From: JAJFFW01 sp038534195
GTDB lineage: Bacteria; Pseudomonadota; Alphaproteobacteria; Caulobacterales; Parvularculaceae
DNA length: 64,000 bases
Direction of reading: 5' to 3'
Assembly: GCA_038534195.1 (NCBI GenBank)
Contig: JBCAXE010000019.1
Coordinates: forward strand, 1-64,000
How positions within the stretch are numbered: position 1 is the first letter of the stretch; each line of letters begins with the position of its first letter. This document shows positions 8,832-16,940 of this stretch, in pieces. The notes beneath the pieces are model-generated. The model was not told the DNA's origin, did not search any database, and saw nothing but the letters and a program-made list of their open reading frames with translations. A program made the position numbers and the translations under genes.

Positions 8832-9562
8832 TCGCCGTACTGTTTTTTATCAACGGGTTTTGGGCAGCCGCGGCGCAGGAACTTGAAGGCGACTATCTCT
8901 ATCGCGTTGAAGCGATACGCGCGGCGCCGGGCAAATTTGAGGCTCTGCTTGAATGGGCGGAGGAAGCCCGAGCTTCCGGATATTTTGAAGACAGCGGCGA
9001 GCCATATCCATTCATCATGCGCCATAGCCAGGGCGATCAATGGGACTTGTTGGTCATTCGTCCGATGGAAAGCTGGCGGGCCTATCACGCGCGCTCACGC
9101 ACCGCGAAACGCAAAAAAGCGCGCGCAGTGCATGACGCGTTGCTGAAAAAACAAATTGGACTGATCGCCTTTGAGGAAGATCATTTCGCGTACGGACCGC
9201 CGATCGCCGATATGATCTCCGCTTACACGGCGAATGACTTTTTTCATATTGAAATGTTCGCGGCTGTCGCCGGCAAGGAAAAAGAACTTCTTGAACAACG
9301 CCGAATGGAAAATTCGTACCTGATCGTAACAGGTCAAACGCCCAATATGATTTTTCAGCGCGCTGCTGGCTCGGATATTGATGTCTTCACAATCGGATTT
9401 CACAAAAGCCTGGAAACATTCGCCGCGCCGGCGCCAGTGACCATTGATGAAAAAGAGGCTGCGGCGAAAGCGTCGGGCTTCGAAGATCTGGCCGACATCT
9501 CTTTTTATCTTCGGTCATTGATTTCCGGCCACCATGATACATTAGCGGTCAAGGTGGAATAA
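8816..9562 (+). CDS. Secreted protein of unknown function with two similar halves
   Basis: I do not recognise the family. The ATG overlaps the end of mutY by 16 bases, with AAGGGG about 8 bases upstream. Residues 1-21 form a signal peptide ending AAAAQ, so the mature protein is probably periplasmic. The two halves look like repeats: YLYRVEAIRAAPGKFEALLE (near 25-44) resembles FFHIEMFAAVAGKEKELLE (near 141-159), and the segment WDLLVIRPMESWRAY resembles IDVFTIGFHKSLETF. Short alternating strand/helix units of this kind suggest a duplicated ferredoxin-like (dimeric alpha/beta barrel, NIPSNAP-like) fold. No catalytic motif is evident. The coupling to mutY is positional only. Confidence 0.75.
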   Translation: MLIRLIAVLFFINGFWAAAAQELEGDYLYRVEAIRAAPGKFEALLEWAEEARASGYFEDSGEPYPFIMRHSQGDQWDLLVIRPMESWRAYHARSRTAKRKKARAVHDALLKKQIGLIAFEEDHFAYGPPIADMISAYTANDFFHIEMFAAVAGKEKELLEQRRMENSYLIVTGQTPNMIFQRAAGSDIDVFTIGFHKSLETFAAPAPVTIDEKEAAAKASGFEDLADISFYLRSLISGHHDTLAVKVE

Positions 9563-9569
9563 TTTGCGT

Positions 9570-11093
9570 TTAGTCGCTGGTGGCACGATGGGCTAGGTCG
9601 GCGAATTCGCAAAGCAAAGGCCGGGTGTCTCGCGGATCAATGATGTCCTCGATTAGAAACTGTTCAGCTGTTCGAAATGGGGACGTCACTTTCGACAGAC
9701 GGCTTTTGATCTCGGCGAGCTCTTCCTCCAGATTTTCCGATTTTTCGAGCACCGCTTTGTAGGCGACCTCAACGCCGCCATCCATCGGCAGCGACCCCCA
9801 GTCGCCGGAAGGCCAGGCGAAACGATATTGAAAACGCGAATGATTTGACATCGCCGCGCCCGCGACACCGTATGCTTTTCTGACAATCACGCTCGCCCAC
9901 GGGACCGTCGCTTCATAAACGCCGTTCATCGCTTCAACGCCGCGCCGTATTGTTGCGGCTTTTTCAGCCTCTAATCCGATCATGAATCCGGGGTTGTCCA
10001 CAAGATGAACCACGGGCAGGCAGAATAAGTCAGCAAGCTGCACAAATCGTTTTGCTTTTTCGGAGGCGTCGGCCGTCCACGAACCGCCAAGAAAAGTCGG
10101 ATCAGAGGCGAGGACCGCGACGGGCCAGCCGTCAAGGCGGGCGAACGCCGTTATGACCGAACGGCCCCAACGTTTACCCATCTCGAAGACGGAATTTCTA
10201 TCTGCGACGGCGGCGATCACCCTGCGCATATTATAGGCTCGGTCCTTTTCGCGTGGAATAATCGAAATTAAGCCCTCGTCACGGCGGTCGGCTGGATCGT
10301 TCGTCGGCGTGCGCTCTAACGCGCCGCCGGCATATGAAGGTAGAAACGAAAGAAAACGCCGCGCCATGGCGAAGGCTTCCTCCTCATTTTCTGCTTCATC
10401 GTCGATAACCCCGTTGCGCGTGTGGATGTCTGCGCCGCCAAGCGCATTATTGTCACGCAAATCGTCGCCGATGGCGGCGGCGACTTTCGGTCCCGCCGTG
10501 AAGACCTGCGCAATGTCCCTCACCATAATCGAGTAATGGCTCGCCACCATCCGCGCCGCGCCAAGGCCGGCTGTTGGGCCGAGCGCCAACGCAACAACAG
10601 GGACAGATTTCAGGTTTTGAACAACATGCTCCCAACCGGGCACGAAAGGAACGTAAGTAAACCCCATATCTTCCAGCGATTTTACAGAACCGCCGCCGCC
10701 CGTTCCGTCGATTAGTCGGATGATCGGCAGCTTTAACTCGTGCGCCATCTGTTCGGCCAAGACGAACTTCCTATGGATGGCGGCGTCCGCCGCGCCGCCG
10801 CGCACGGTGAAATCATCAGCGGATGCAACGACGGGGCGCAAATCAATCCGCCCCCGGCCGAAAACAAAGTTGGATGGCGAGAGGTCCTTCAGATCGCCAT
10901 TGCCGTCATAAACTCCTTTACCCGCAATTTTTCCAATTTCACGAAAGCTGTTCTCGTCGAGGAGACCGCTCAGCCGTTCACGTGCGTTTAGCTTGCCTTT
11001 GGATTTTTGGCGCGCGAGTTTTTCGGCGCCGCCCATCTTTTCAGCGGAGGCTTCACGGCGGCGCAATTCTTCCAATTCTTTTTGCCACGACAT
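9570..11093 (-). CDS. Acyl-CoA carboxylase carboxyltransferase (beta) subunit
   Basis: This is a 507-residue carboxyl transferase of the propionyl/methylcrotonyl-CoA carboxylase type, which moves CO2 from biotin to an acyl-CoA. It has two crotonase-like halves. The first carries KGKLNARERL, RGGAADAAIHRK and the oxyanion-like segment DGTGGGGSVKSL; the second carries WGRSVITAFARLDG, VHLVDNPGFMIG and a GVAGAAM oxyanion site. The ATG at 11091-11093 is preferred to a TTG at 11114 that would add seven residues. No biotin carboxylase or biotin carrier gene is adjacent, so its partner must be encoded elsewhere. The exact substrate (propionyl-, geranyl- or methylcrotonyl-CoA) cannot be told from motifs. 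Confidence 0.88.
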   Translation of the reverse strand: MSWQKELEELRRREASAEKMGGAEKLARQKSKGKLNARERLSGLLDENSFREIGKIAGKGVYDGNGDLKDLSPSNFVFGRGRIDLRPVVASADDFTVRGGAADAAIHRKFVLAEQMAHELKLPIIRLIDGTGGGGSVKSLEDMGFTYVPFVPGWEHVVQNLKSVPVVALALGPTAGLGAARMVASHYSIMVRDIAQVFTAGPKVAAAIGDDLRDNNALGGADIHTRNGVIDDEAENEEEAFAMARRFLSFLPSYAGGALERTPTNDPADRRDEGLISIIPREKDRAYNMRRVIAAVADRNSVFEMGKRWGRSVITAFARLDGWPVAVLASDPTFLGGSWTADASEKAKRFVQLADLFCLPVVHLVDNPGFMIGLEAEKAATIRRGVEAMNGVYEATVPWASVIVRKAYGVAGAAMSNHSRFQYRFAWPSGDWGSLPMDGGVEVAYKAVLEKSENLEEELAEIKSRLSKVTSPFRTAEQFLIEDIIDPRDTRPLLCEFADLAHRATSD

Positions 11094-11297
11094 AATGGCG
11101 ATATGATCACGCAAGCGGTTTGTGAGTAAACCGAAAATTTCACGTGTGAACGATCAACATGAATGCCAGCTATTGGCGATTTCGGTGACGCTAATGTTGT
11201 GAAATCAGAACTGTTGGCCGAACTACAGGGAAAATGGCTGCGAGAAAAATGATAGCGGTTTTCGTCGACGGTATGCACGTATTCGGAATGCGCGGGT

Positions 11298-12425
11298 TTA
11301 GCCCTTCATTTCTTTGCGCATTTTCTCACGGAGAAAATCGATAGGCTTCAGGCCGGACTTTTCCTCATAATGCCAATAGGTCCAACCGTTGCAGGCCTCA
11401 GCCTGTTGCACATGGGCGCCCATTTTATGGATCGATCCCTGCACGTCAGTTCCGTCCTTGTCTTTCACGACAATCGATCCGTCGGCCCGAATGCGGGCGG
11501 TATGTTTTTTGTTTTTGGCGTAGAGTTTTTTTCCGGGGCGCAGAAACCCCTGCTCGACGACAGCGCCGAACGGCACTCGGGGCGCATGTTTTTTTGATGG
11601 GGTTATTTTCAAATCGTCTGCACGCGCTGAATTCACATTCGCAATCCGCTTGCTGGCGGCGGCGATATAGGACTGATCGCGATCAATGCCGATAAAATGG
11701 CGCCCCAGCATTTTTGCAACCGCGCCGGTTGTTCCCGATCCGAAGAATGGATCCAGGATTACATCGCCGGGGTTTGTCGACGAAATCAGCACCCGATATA
11801 GCAAGGCTTCGGGTTTTTGTGTCGGGTGCGCTTTGGCGCCGCCGGTTCCTTTAAGGCGTTCGTTGCCTGTGCAGATCGGTATCGACCAGTCAGATCGCAT
11901 CTGCAAATCGTCATTCGCTGTTTTCAGCGCTGTGTAATTGAATGTGTAGCGGCTTTCTTTGGATTTTGACGCCCAGATCAAGGTCTCATGAGCGTTTGTG
12001 AACCGCGTCCCGCGAAAATTCGGCATTGGGTTCGTCTTGTTCCAGACGATGTCATTGAGAATCCAAAAACCCGTGTCCTGAACGGCGGCGCCGACGCGGA
12101 AAATATTGTGGTACGAGCCGATGACCCAGATCGCGCCGTTGGGCTTTAAGATTCGACGCGCTTGCGTCAGCCATTCGCGCGTGAAAGCGTCATACGCGTC
12201 GAAGGAGTCAAATTTATCCCAATCGTCGTCGACGCCGTTGACGCGGCTGTTGTCGGGCCTTGAGAGATCACCACCTAGTTGAAGGTTGTAGGGCGGATCG
12301 GCAAAGATAAGGTCAATGGCGTTGTCCGGCATGCGCGCCATGACATCAATCGAATCCCCGTTGAAAATTTTGTCGTAGGATTTCTTGAGCGCCGCTTTTG
12401 TCAGTTTGTTCTCGCCTGAAGCCAT
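11298..12425 (-). CDS. ccrM: CcrM-type adenine-N6 DNA methyltransferase (GANTC)
   Basis: This is a beta-class methyltransferase: the catalytic motif DPPYNLQL (near residue 43) comes before the SAM motif DPFFGSGTTG (near residue 220). The 375-residue product ends with the roughly 80-residue C-terminal extension typical of CcrM (VEQGFLRPGKKL, then GSIHKMGAHVQQAEACNGW), which is absent from many restriction-associated relatives. CcrM methylates GANTC once per cell cycle and is essential or nearly so in many alphaproteobacteria. No restriction enzyme gene is nearby, consistent with an orphan regulatory methylase. A GGAAGG ribosome site precedes the ATG. The upstream region is dense in GANTC sites, suggesting autoregulation. 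Confidence 0.95.
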   Translation of the reverse strand: MASGENKLTKAALKKSYDKIFNGDSIDVMARMPDNAIDLIFADPPYNLQLGGDLSRPDNSRVNGVDDDWDKFDSFDAYDAFTREWLTQARRILKPNGAIWVIGSYHNIFRVGAAVQDTGFWILNDIVWNKTNPMPNFRGTRFTNAHETLIWASKSKESRYTFNYTALKTANDDLQMRSDWSIPICTGNERLKGTGGAKAHPTQKPEALLYRVLISSTNPGDVILDPFFGSGTTGAVAKMLGRHFIGIDRDQSYIAAASKRIANVNSARADDLKITPSKKHAPRVPFGAVVEQGFLRPGKKLYAKNKKHTARIRADGSIVVKDKDGTDVQGSIHKMGAHVQQAEACNGWTYWHYEEKSGLKPIDFLREKMRKEMKG

Positions 12426-12459
12426 TTCGCCAGCCTTCCAAAGAATGGACGCGCACTTT

Positions 12460-12571
12460 GAGTCGGCGGAGTCCCCCCGTCAACCGTTTACGGACGTTGC
12501 GGCCGAAAAAATTCCTTTGGAGTCAGGCTGTTAAGATTGGTTAACGCTCAACATAGAGTCGAAGAAGAGTC
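12460..12571. promoter_or_regulatory. GANTC cluster and near-CtrA box upstream of ccrM
   Basis: Five GAGTC (GANTC) sites lie within 112 bases, at 12460, 12469, 12520, 12556 and 12567; chance would give about one per 256 bases. Between them, TTAA at 12531 and TTAAC at 12541 are separated by six bases, one short of the CtrA consensus spacing. The last two GANTC sites fall in the 3' end of rnhB. The layout resembles the methylation-sensitive, CtrA-activated ccrM promoter of Caulobacter. Function is inferred. Confidence 0.5.
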
Positions 12572-13183
12572 CGCACACAACATATTGTGGATCGGTGCGA
12601 ACGACCGGCGATGATGTGGCGTGACGCCGAATGCTTCAAGCGCCTCACGGTGCGCAGCAACGCCATATCCCTTGTTATTCTCCCACGCATATTGCGGATA
12701 ATCGCGCGCAAGCTCGCGCATCATTCTGTCGCGTGTGGTTTTCGCAATTACTGACGCTGCAGCGATCGAAAAGGACTTGGCGTCGCCTTTCACCACCGTA
12801 TAGGCGGGGCAGGGAAGTTTCGGTTTCAGGTTACCGTCCACCAGACATACTGCGGGCGGTGACGGGAGATTCGCCGCCGCTCGTGTCATGGCGAGTAACG
12901 TCGCCTGTGCAATGTTGATGTGGTCGATCTCTTCAACAGTGGCGATGCCGACGCCGATCCGCGCTGTTTTCCAGAGCGAGTCCGCGAGCAGACGCCGGCG
13001 TTTTTCTGTAAGGGTCTTGGAATCGCGTAATCCAGCCGGGGTGCAGTCAGGATTGAGGATGACCGCCGCCGCCACGACGGGCCCCGCCCATGGGCCGCGA
13101 CCGGCCTCGTCGATGCCGGCGATAAGGCCGTCGAAATTGTTTTCGATATCGAAAGTCGGCGCCAGTCTACTTTTGGAAGCCAT
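12548..13183 (-). CDS. rnhB: Ribonuclease HII
   Basis: It cuts RNA in RNA-DNA hybrids, especially single ribonucleotides embedded in DNA. The 211-residue product has the family opening GIDEAGRGPWAGP (catalytic Asp and Glu), RDSKTLTEKRR, the strand CLVDGN carrying another catalytic Asp, and KGDAKSFSIAAASVIAKTTRD, with the usual C-terminal helix HREALEAFG and HRRSFAP. No PCNA-type PIP box is expected or seen. The gene precedes ccrM on the same strand with a 122-base gap that holds the ccrM regulatory sites; its 3' end contributes two GANTC sequences. Confidence 0.96.
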   Translation of the reverse strand: MASKSRLAPTFDIENNFDGLIAGIDEAGRGPWAGPVVAAAVILNPDCTPAGLRDSKTLTEKRRRLLADSLWKTARIGVGIATVEEIDHINIAQATLLAMTRAAANLPSPPAVCLVDGNLKPKLPCPAYTVVKGDAKSFSIAAASVIAKTTRDRMMRELARDYPQYAWENNKGYGVAAHREALEAFGVTPHHRRSFAPIHNMLCADSSSTLC

Positions 13184-13226
13184 GATCCGAAGAGTTCAAA
13201 AAGGGCGGTTAAGAAATAATGAACGA

Positions 13227-14390
13227 TCATTTCACCTCCGATTCGGCGAAAAGCGATAGCTGCGGCGTGCAATCTTCCGGGACGCGAAATTTCCCCAGGT
13301 CCAGCGCATATCTCTCTTTGTCGAAACCGAGTTTCGCACGCATCGCCGCGTATCGCTGGTTAATCAACTGGGCGTAGGGCGTCTTGATTTCTCCGCCGCG
13401 CGACCATTGCGGATCGTAATCGCGTCCGCCATTCATCTCCCGGATATGTCTCATGATGCGCTTGGCGCGGTTCGGCGCATATGCGCCCAACCATTCCTGA
13501 AACAGCGGCGACACTTCTAATGGAAGGCGTAAGATTGTGTGGGCTGAAAAGGATGCGCCCGCCGTCGCGGCTTTTTCCATTATGGCTTCCATCTCGTCGT
13601 CATTAAGACCGGGAATCATGGGGCCTGTCATGACGCCAGCCGGTATGCCAGCCTCCGCCAACATCCTAATCGCCTCAAAACGTTTGGCAGGTGAAGAGGC
13701 GCGGGGCTCCATCGATCGCGAGAGGGATTTGTCTTGTGTTGTGATAGACACCATGACGCGCGTTAGCTTTTTTTCCGCCATGGGCGCTAGAATATCTATG
13801 TCGCGAGTCACCAAAATTGACTTCGTTAGCACTGTGACCGGATGATCAAACCGTGAAAATACGGACAAGACGTCCCGCATTATTCTGAATTTGCGTTCTA
13901 TAGGCTGGTACGGGTCGGTATTCGTGCCCATGGCGACGACACGCGGTCGATATCTCGGATTCATCAACTCTTTTTCGAGGAGTTTCGCGGCAGACGGTTT
14001 AGCGAATAGGGCGCGTTCGAAATCAACACCTGGCGATAATCCCATATACGCATGCGTTGGTCTCGCGAAGCAGTAAATGCAACCATGTTCGCATCCGCGA
14101 TATGGATTAATTGAACGATCAAAACCCACATACGGGCTCTTGTTCGTTGTTATGATTTTTCTTGGAGCCTCAATCGTAACCGAAGTGCGCGAGGGTTCGA
14201 GACCCTCGTCAAACCCCCATCCGTCGTCGAACGCCTCGCGCTTCTCGGCCTCGTAGCGGCCCGTCGTGTTGGAACACGCGCCGCGCCCCTTTTCCCGTTT
14301 AGGCGGAGGGCCCTCCCGACCATCCTGGGCGATGGCGTCAATCGGGCTCTGACGAGGAGGGTTTAGGGAAAGATGCGCAGCGCGTGCCAT
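13227..14390 (-). CDS. PA0069-family radical SAM protein (spore photoproduct lyase-like)
   Basis: The 4Fe-4S/SAM motif is CEHGCIYC within RSINPYRGCEHGCIYCFARP, a highly conserved signature of the PA0069 / SplB-like group, followed by AMGTNTDPYQPIE. Members are annotated as radical SAM enzymes; their biological reaction is not settled, and spore photoproduct lyase activity would be unexpected in a non-sporulating proteobacterium. The ATG at 14388-14390 is chosen over a TTG two codons upstream. The first 65 residues are low-complexity and probably disordered. It is divergent from the glycosyltransferase pair and co-directional with rnhB (43-base gap). Confidence 0.88.
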   Translation of the reverse strand: MARAAHLSLNPPRQSPIDAIAQDGREGPPPKREKGRGACSNTTGRYEAEKREAFDDGWGFDEGLEPSRTSVTIEAPRKIITTNKSPYVGFDRSINPYRGCEHGCIYCFARPTHAYMGLSPGVDFERALFAKPSAAKLLEKELMNPRYRPRVVAMGTNTDPYQPIERKFRIMRDVLSVFSRFDHPVTVLTKSILVTRDIDILAPMAEKKLTRVMVSITTQDKSLSRSMEPRASSPAKRFEAIRMLAEAGIPAGVMTGPMIPGLNDDEMEAIMEKAATAGASFSAHTILRLPLEVSPLFQEWLGAYAPNRAKRIMRHIREMNGGRDYDPQWSRGGEIKTPYAQLINQRYAAMRAKLGFDKERYALDLGKFRVPEDCTPQLSLFAESEVK

Positions 14391-14500
14391 GCGCAACCGT
14401 GACTCAGAAAATAGAACATATCAAGAACATATTTTCCACTTTTCGTGAGAACGCTTTGGCCGCTCTTCCGCTCAAACGAGGATGGCGCTACGCCAACGGG

Positions 14501-15187
14501 ATGATTTCTGTTGTGATTCCAACCCTGAACGCGGAAGCGCGGCTCGGCGAATGTTTAGCATCGCTTGTGCCCGCCGCCGTCCTCGGAATCATAAGGGAAG
14601 TCATTGTTGTCGACGGCGGTTCTTCGGACCGTTCGCCCCAAATTGCAGAAGCGGCTGGCGCCCGCATATTGACCAGCGATCCTGGGCGGGGACGCCAGTT
14701 GGCGGTTGGCGCAAAGGCGGCTCGAAGCGATTGGATGTTATTTCTTCATGCGGACACGGTCGTCGAGCCATCCTGGATTGACGAAACCGACAATTTTTTG
14801 AAAGACGACCAACGTTTTGGCGTATTCACGCTGCGTTTCGACAGTGCGCAAATGAAAGCGAAATTGGTCGCAGCCGGCGCGATGGTGCGCACGCGGCTTT
14901 TTTCTATGCCGTATGGTGATCAAGCATTGCTCATCTCCAGAAGTCTTTACGACGCCGTAGGCGGATACGGTCCGCAGGGATTGTTTGAGGACGTAGACAT
15001 CATCGAACGTCTAGTGCGTCACAAAGGACCAAAGGCGCTCCACGTCTTTAAGACTTGCGTGGTGACATCAGCAGAGAAGTACGAGCAAAACGGATACGCC
15101 CGCCAGGTTATTGATAACCTTTGGCGCTTGGTTCGCTATAAGACAGGAATGTCTCCTGCATTGCTTGAGCGAGAATATTCATCGTGA
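14501..15187 (+). CDS. GT2 glycosyltransferase of the TIGR04283 type
   Basis: The ATG at 14501 begins ISVVIPTLNAE, the standard first strand of GT-A family 2 enzymes; earlier in-frame codons would add 39 unconserved residues. VDGGSSDRS binds the nucleotide, FLHADTVV is the DxD-like metal site, and YGDQALLISR is the acceptor-side motif of the TIGR04283 group. These proteins are often labelled 'arsenosugar biosynthesis' because some sit beside ArsM/ArsS; no arsenic genes are visible here, so the substrate is unknown. Its stop overlaps the next start by 4 bases (GTGA), indicating coupling. About 228 residues. Confidence 0.85.
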   Translation: MISVVIPTLNAEARLGECLASLVPAAVLGIIREVIVVDGGSSDRSPQIAEAAGARILTSDPGRGRQLAVGAKAARSDWMLFLHADTVVEPSWIDETDNFLKDDQRFGVFTLRFDSAQMKAKLVAAGAMVRTRLFSMPYGDQALLISRSLYDAVGGYGPQGLFEDVDIIERLVRHKGPKALHVFKTCVVTSAEKYEQNGYARQVIDNLWRLVRYKTGMSPALLEREYSS

Positions 15188-15786
15188 CGCTCGGCACGTT
15201 GATCATCATGCTAAAAGCGCCCGTCGCCGGAAATGTGAAGACGAGGCTTGGCAAGGAAGTTGGATATGGGCATGCGGCCGCCCTGTTTCGGCTTCTGACG
15301 CGTCACACAATCAGGCGCGCCGCGTCGCCATCCTGGCGAACAATCTTGGCGATTGATCCGCCGTCGGCATTGTCGGGATATAGCACGCTCTGGCCCCCGC
15401 ATTTCGAACGCCGGGCGCAAGCCCGCGGCGATTTGGGGGCGCGCATGACGCATGCGATAAAGACCGTTTCGACGGGACCTATCATCATCATAGGGGCGGA
15501 CGCGCCAGGCCTTCGTCCGCAACACATTCGGCGCGCATTTCAAATTTTAAGCGGCGCCGATGCCGTGTTCGGTCCCGCCGAAGACGGCGGTTACTGGTTG
15601 ATCGGACTGGCGCGGCGACGGGGCGCGCCAAATCTGTTCGAAAAAGTTCGCTGGTCGACAGCGCATGCATATGACGATACGCGGGCGACGCTCCCCAATG
15701 AATTCACAGTCTCCGAGATCGACACCTTAAGCGACGTCGATGTCGCTGCTGATTTGCCGCTGATCGGACCGCTTTCAATCCGCTGA
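15184..15786 (+). CDS. TIGR04282-family nucleotidyl/glycosyltransferase-like protein
   Basis: The 200-residue product starts with a GTG overlapping the previous stop. The N-terminus IIMLKAPVAGNVKTRLG is the signature of the TIGR04282 / CofC-like group, resembling small nucleotidyltransferases; IIIIGADAPGLRP and FGPAEDGGYWLIGL are the other conserved blocks. It almost always pairs with the TIGR04283 glycosyltransferase, as here. The pair probably activates and transfers one sugar, but the substrate is unknown. Its last 12 bases overlap the end of the convergent epimerase gene. Confidence 0.85.
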   Translation: MTLGTLIIMLKAPVAGNVKTRLGKEVGYGHAAALFRLLTRHTIRRAASPSWRTILAIDPPSALSGYSTLWPPHFERRAQARGDLGARMTHAIKTVSTGPIIIIGADAPGLRPQHIRRAFQILSGADAVFGPAEDGGYWLIGLARRRGAPNLFEKVRWSTAHAYDDTRATLPNEFTVSEIDTLSDVDVAADLPLIGPLSIR

Positions 15787-16914
15787 CAGAAATATTTCGA
15801 CTGCGAGCGCTGCATCAACGAGATGATAAAGAATGCTGGCTGGGACTTGGTCGACGCACGGGTTTCCGTCTTCGTCAAATTGATCGCACCACAACCCCTT
15901 AACAGGTTGATCAAGATAGGTGTCGAATAGCTTGCCGATCATCCGACCGGCGCTTTTCTCATCACCGATAGCTGCGCACGCTTTCAGATATTCAGTCTGG
16001 GGCCATAATCGACGCGGCCCCCTGGCGGTCTCGCCGAAGAAAAACCCGTCTACGAGAAATCCCGTCTGCTCGTCCGAACCAATCGCGACAGCGTTCTCAA
16101 AAAGTTGTTTTTGACGCTCGGTTGTGTCGACGCGTCGAAGCTTCTGATATGTATTCAGCAAAGCAGTCCATTCGACCATATGCCCTGGTTCCAGCCAAAG
16201 CCCCTGTCGATCCGGAGCGGGCTTTAGGTCAACGCTGAAATATTCACGCAGAATGGAGTTATCGCGATCAAAAAAATGATCAGTGAAAAGCCGGTATACT
16301 TTGTCGGCTTCAATAAGATACTGCTCGTCCTGTGTCGCCTCAAAAAGCGCCATAAAGGCTTCGAACAAATGCATGTGGGGATTTTGACGCCTGGGTTGAG
16401 CGCCGACATTACTTTCGAGCCATCCGCCGTGCGGGGAAGCGAGATTCTTGTTCAAAAATATCAAAGTTTTTTCTGCTAAAGTCAGCGCCCTTTCGTCTTT
16501 GAACGTCTGATATCGCCGAGCGCAAGCGAGTAACAAAAACGCTTGATCATAAAGATCACGAGTATCATCAGCGATCTCGCCTTCCGGTGTCAGCATGGCG
16601 ACACACCCCTGCGCGCCGTCATTCGGGCAGGCGTTGTTCAGAAAAAAATCAAACGCTTCGTGGGAAAGTGCTTCTGCATCAGCGCTCCATTCGCGAGCAC
16701 TAATACGAGATGTAACATAAATCTGGCGTGTCTGAACGCGAACACGTTTCGGCTGGCCCAAAATTGGCGCGCCTTGAAAGTCTAACGCCTCGAAGAAGCC
16801 GCCACGAGCATGGTCATAACCAACGTTCATCCATAGCGGCGTCGCCGTGTCCTTGAACCAGGTGAAAAAGCGTTTTGCGGGATGATCGCTCGGGTCCATA
16901 GGAGGCTCATACAT
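15775..16914 (-). CDS. AGE-family epimerase/isomerase
   Basis: This is a 379-residue (alpha/alpha)6-barrel protein of the N-acylglucosamine 2-epimerase superfamily. Conserved parts include GGFFEALDFQG, VRVQTRQIYVTSR, NPHMHLFEAFMALFEAT (a catalytic-region His) and WLEPGHMVEWTALL. Members interconvert mannose/fructose, mannose/glucose or GlcNAc/ManNAc. As the last gene of the minus-strand run gmd-fcl-GNGPSL protein-this gene (26-base gap), a role in supplying mannose-type precursor for GDP-mannose and GDP-fucose is the simplest reading. ManNAc formation for a sialic-like sugar is an alternative given the CMP-sugar synthetase nearby. Convergent overlap with the TIGR04282 gene is 12 bases. Confidence 0.82.
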   Translation of the reverse strand: MYEPPMDPSDHPAKRFFTWFKDTATPLWMNVGYDHARGGFFEALDFQGAPILGQPKRVRVQTRQIYVTSRISAREWSADAEALSHEAFDFFLNNACPNDGAQGCVAMLTPEGEIADDTRDLYDQAFLLLACARRYQTFKDERALTLAEKTLIFLNKNLASPHGGWLESNVGAQPRRQNPHMHLFEAFMALFEATQDEQYLIEADKVYRLFTDHFFDRDNSILREYFSVDLKPAPDRQGLWLEPGHMVEWTALLNTYQKLRRVDTTERQKQLFENAVAIGSDEQTGFLVDGFFFGETARGPRRLWPQTEYLKACAAIGDEKSAGRMIGKLFDTYLDQPVKGLWCDQFDEDGNPCVDQVPASILYHLVDAALAVEIFLSAD

Positions 16915-16940
16915 TACAAAAGCGTTTGCGAAAACATGCG

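Noticed and set aside
11163..11252. 29-codon open frame between ccrM and the carboxyltransferase gene
   Set aside because: Looks somewhat protein-like but has no ribosome site; not supported.
14185..14210. tRNA T-loop-like GGTTCGAGACC
   Set aside because: It lies inside the radical SAM coding frame, and no acceptor stem, anticodon arm or CCA end can be built around it.
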